This document shows, piece by piece, positions 4,961-5,521 of a stretch of DNA of 5,521 nt. A program made the position numbers and the translations under genes. The stretch lies in contig JAITVU010000127.1 of the NCBI GenBank assembly GCA_031285645.1, forward strand, positions 1-5,521, read 5' to 3'. The stretch comes from Oscillospiraceae bacterium. GTDB lineage: Bacteria; Bacillota; Clostridia; Oscillospirales; Ruminococcaceae. The notes beneath the pieces were generated by a model. It did not search any database. It was not told where the DNA came from and saw only the letters and a list, made by a program, of their open reading frames with translations. Position 1 is the first letter of the stretch. Each line of letters starts with the position of its first letter.

Positions 4961-5521
4961 TTATCTGTCATCCGGACCGCCGATGCCGGTCTTCTTTTTT
5001 ACATATCGCACCGCCATCATAAGAAATACCGCATTTGTTACTTTCTTGGCATGGGAAGCCAAAAATAACTCATTAAAAAGCTTCGTATTATTTCTGTTGC
5101 AATACGTAACAGCCGTGCGAATGTTGCGTTCAACCGCATAGGCGGACATGCTGCAGATATCCGCAACCTCGGGATAGAGTTTCTTGCTCACCGATTGCAG
5201 CTTTGTCTCATCCTCGAGGGCGCACAGAATGGCAGTCTTCGTATGTAAATATCCTAAAAGATTAATCGGTAACCCCAGATCCGTGAGCGTTGTTTCCACA
5301 ATTTCCGTAACAACTTTTTTATCGCGGTTAATATCGAGCACCTTTCTGGCCACAGGTCTTTCGCCGCCGGTGTTGACGATTTTTCTGAGCTTTTTAATGA
5401 TAACATCCACATCAACGGGTTTTATATCAAGAAAATCAACCCGCAACTCGTTAAGCATATTTGTTATGCTTTCCGTACTGAGTCCCGTGATCACATATAT
5501 GTACGGTTCGTATCCCGCAAT
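4961..5521 (-). CDS. Divergent Spo0A-like response regulator, partial (C-terminal 186 residues)
   Basis: Transcription factor of the sporulation regulator Spo0A family. The window holds the end of the receiver domain and the entire DNA-binding domain. The receiver part (1-48 of the visible chain) shows strand beta-4 YIYVITGLS, with T12 the conserved switch residue, and DIKP, with K34 the conserved lysine before the cis-proline. A linker (about 49-72) follows. The Spo0A C-terminal domain (about 73-175) shows LGLPINLLGYLH (82-93), LYPEVA (115-120) and the recognition helix VERNIRTAV (130-138), matching the VERAIRHA of Spo0A. After the helix it diverges: the usual PTNSEFIAM block reads VTNAVFLMM (161-169), and the chain ends in a basic then Gly/Asp tail. 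The open frame continues to the right edge, so the GTG at 5494 is internal and the phospho-acceptor aspartate lies outside. It could be a lineage-specific Spo0A or a paralogue. Confidence 0.85.
   Translation of the reverse strand: MAGYEPYIYVITGLSTESITNMLNELRVDFLDIKPVDVDVIIKKLRKIVNTGGERPVARKVLDINRDKKVVTEIVETTLTDLGLPINLLGYLHTKTAILCALEDETKLQSVSKKLYPEVADICSMSAYAVERNIRTAVTYCNRNNTKLFNELFLASHAKKVTNAVFLMMAVRYVKKKTGIGGPDDR

Overview
The window looks like part of a chromosome from a spore-forming-lineage Firmicute, most likely a Clostridium-class anaerobe. The reasons are a Spo0A-type regulator at the right edge, strong AGGAGG-type ribosome binding sites, clean sigma-70/SigA promoters (TTGACA-17-TATACT, TTTACA-17-TAGAAT), and a DUF1538 transporter with a tandem P-II protein. 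Most genes have intermediate GC. One gene (1306-1866) is visibly AT-richer.

Layout, left to right. (1) Positions 1-268, minus: the N-terminal 89 residues of a CDP-alcohol phosphatidyltransferase, running off the left edge. (2) 269-697: a divergent intergenic region with one good promoter each way and two long leaders. The plus-strand leader folds into three consecutive hairpins. (3) 698-1261, plus: a small class I SAM-dependent methyltransferase. (4) 1259-2222: an apparent inserted module bounded by inverted repeats that share a perfect 16-bp core. It holds an AT-rich peptidase E-like (S51) gene on the minus strand, a run of perfect hairpins, and a 168-bp nested palindrome whose right arm is the module's right end. 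(5) 2224-2269: a strong bidirectional terminator. (6) 4537-2317, minus: a two-gene operon of a duplicated DUF1538 membrane protein and a tandem P-II-like regulator, overlapping by 8 bp. (7) 4538-4960: a noncoding region with the terminator of the next gene, an A/T-rich promoter zone and a leader of about 210 nt. (8) 4961-5521, minus: the C-terminal part of a divergent Spo0A-like response regulator, running off the right edge.

The DUF1538/P-II pair probably forms a cation transport unit controlled by a small-molecule-sensing P-II protein. The methyltransferase has no terminator directly behind it. The bidirectional terminator at 2224-2269 would sit right after it if the 1259-2222 module were removed, so I infer that the module was inserted between the methyltransferase and a shared terminator. 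The most unusual part of the window is this peptidase-carrying, palindrome-rich module. No tRNA, rRNA, CRISPR array or transposase gene is visible.
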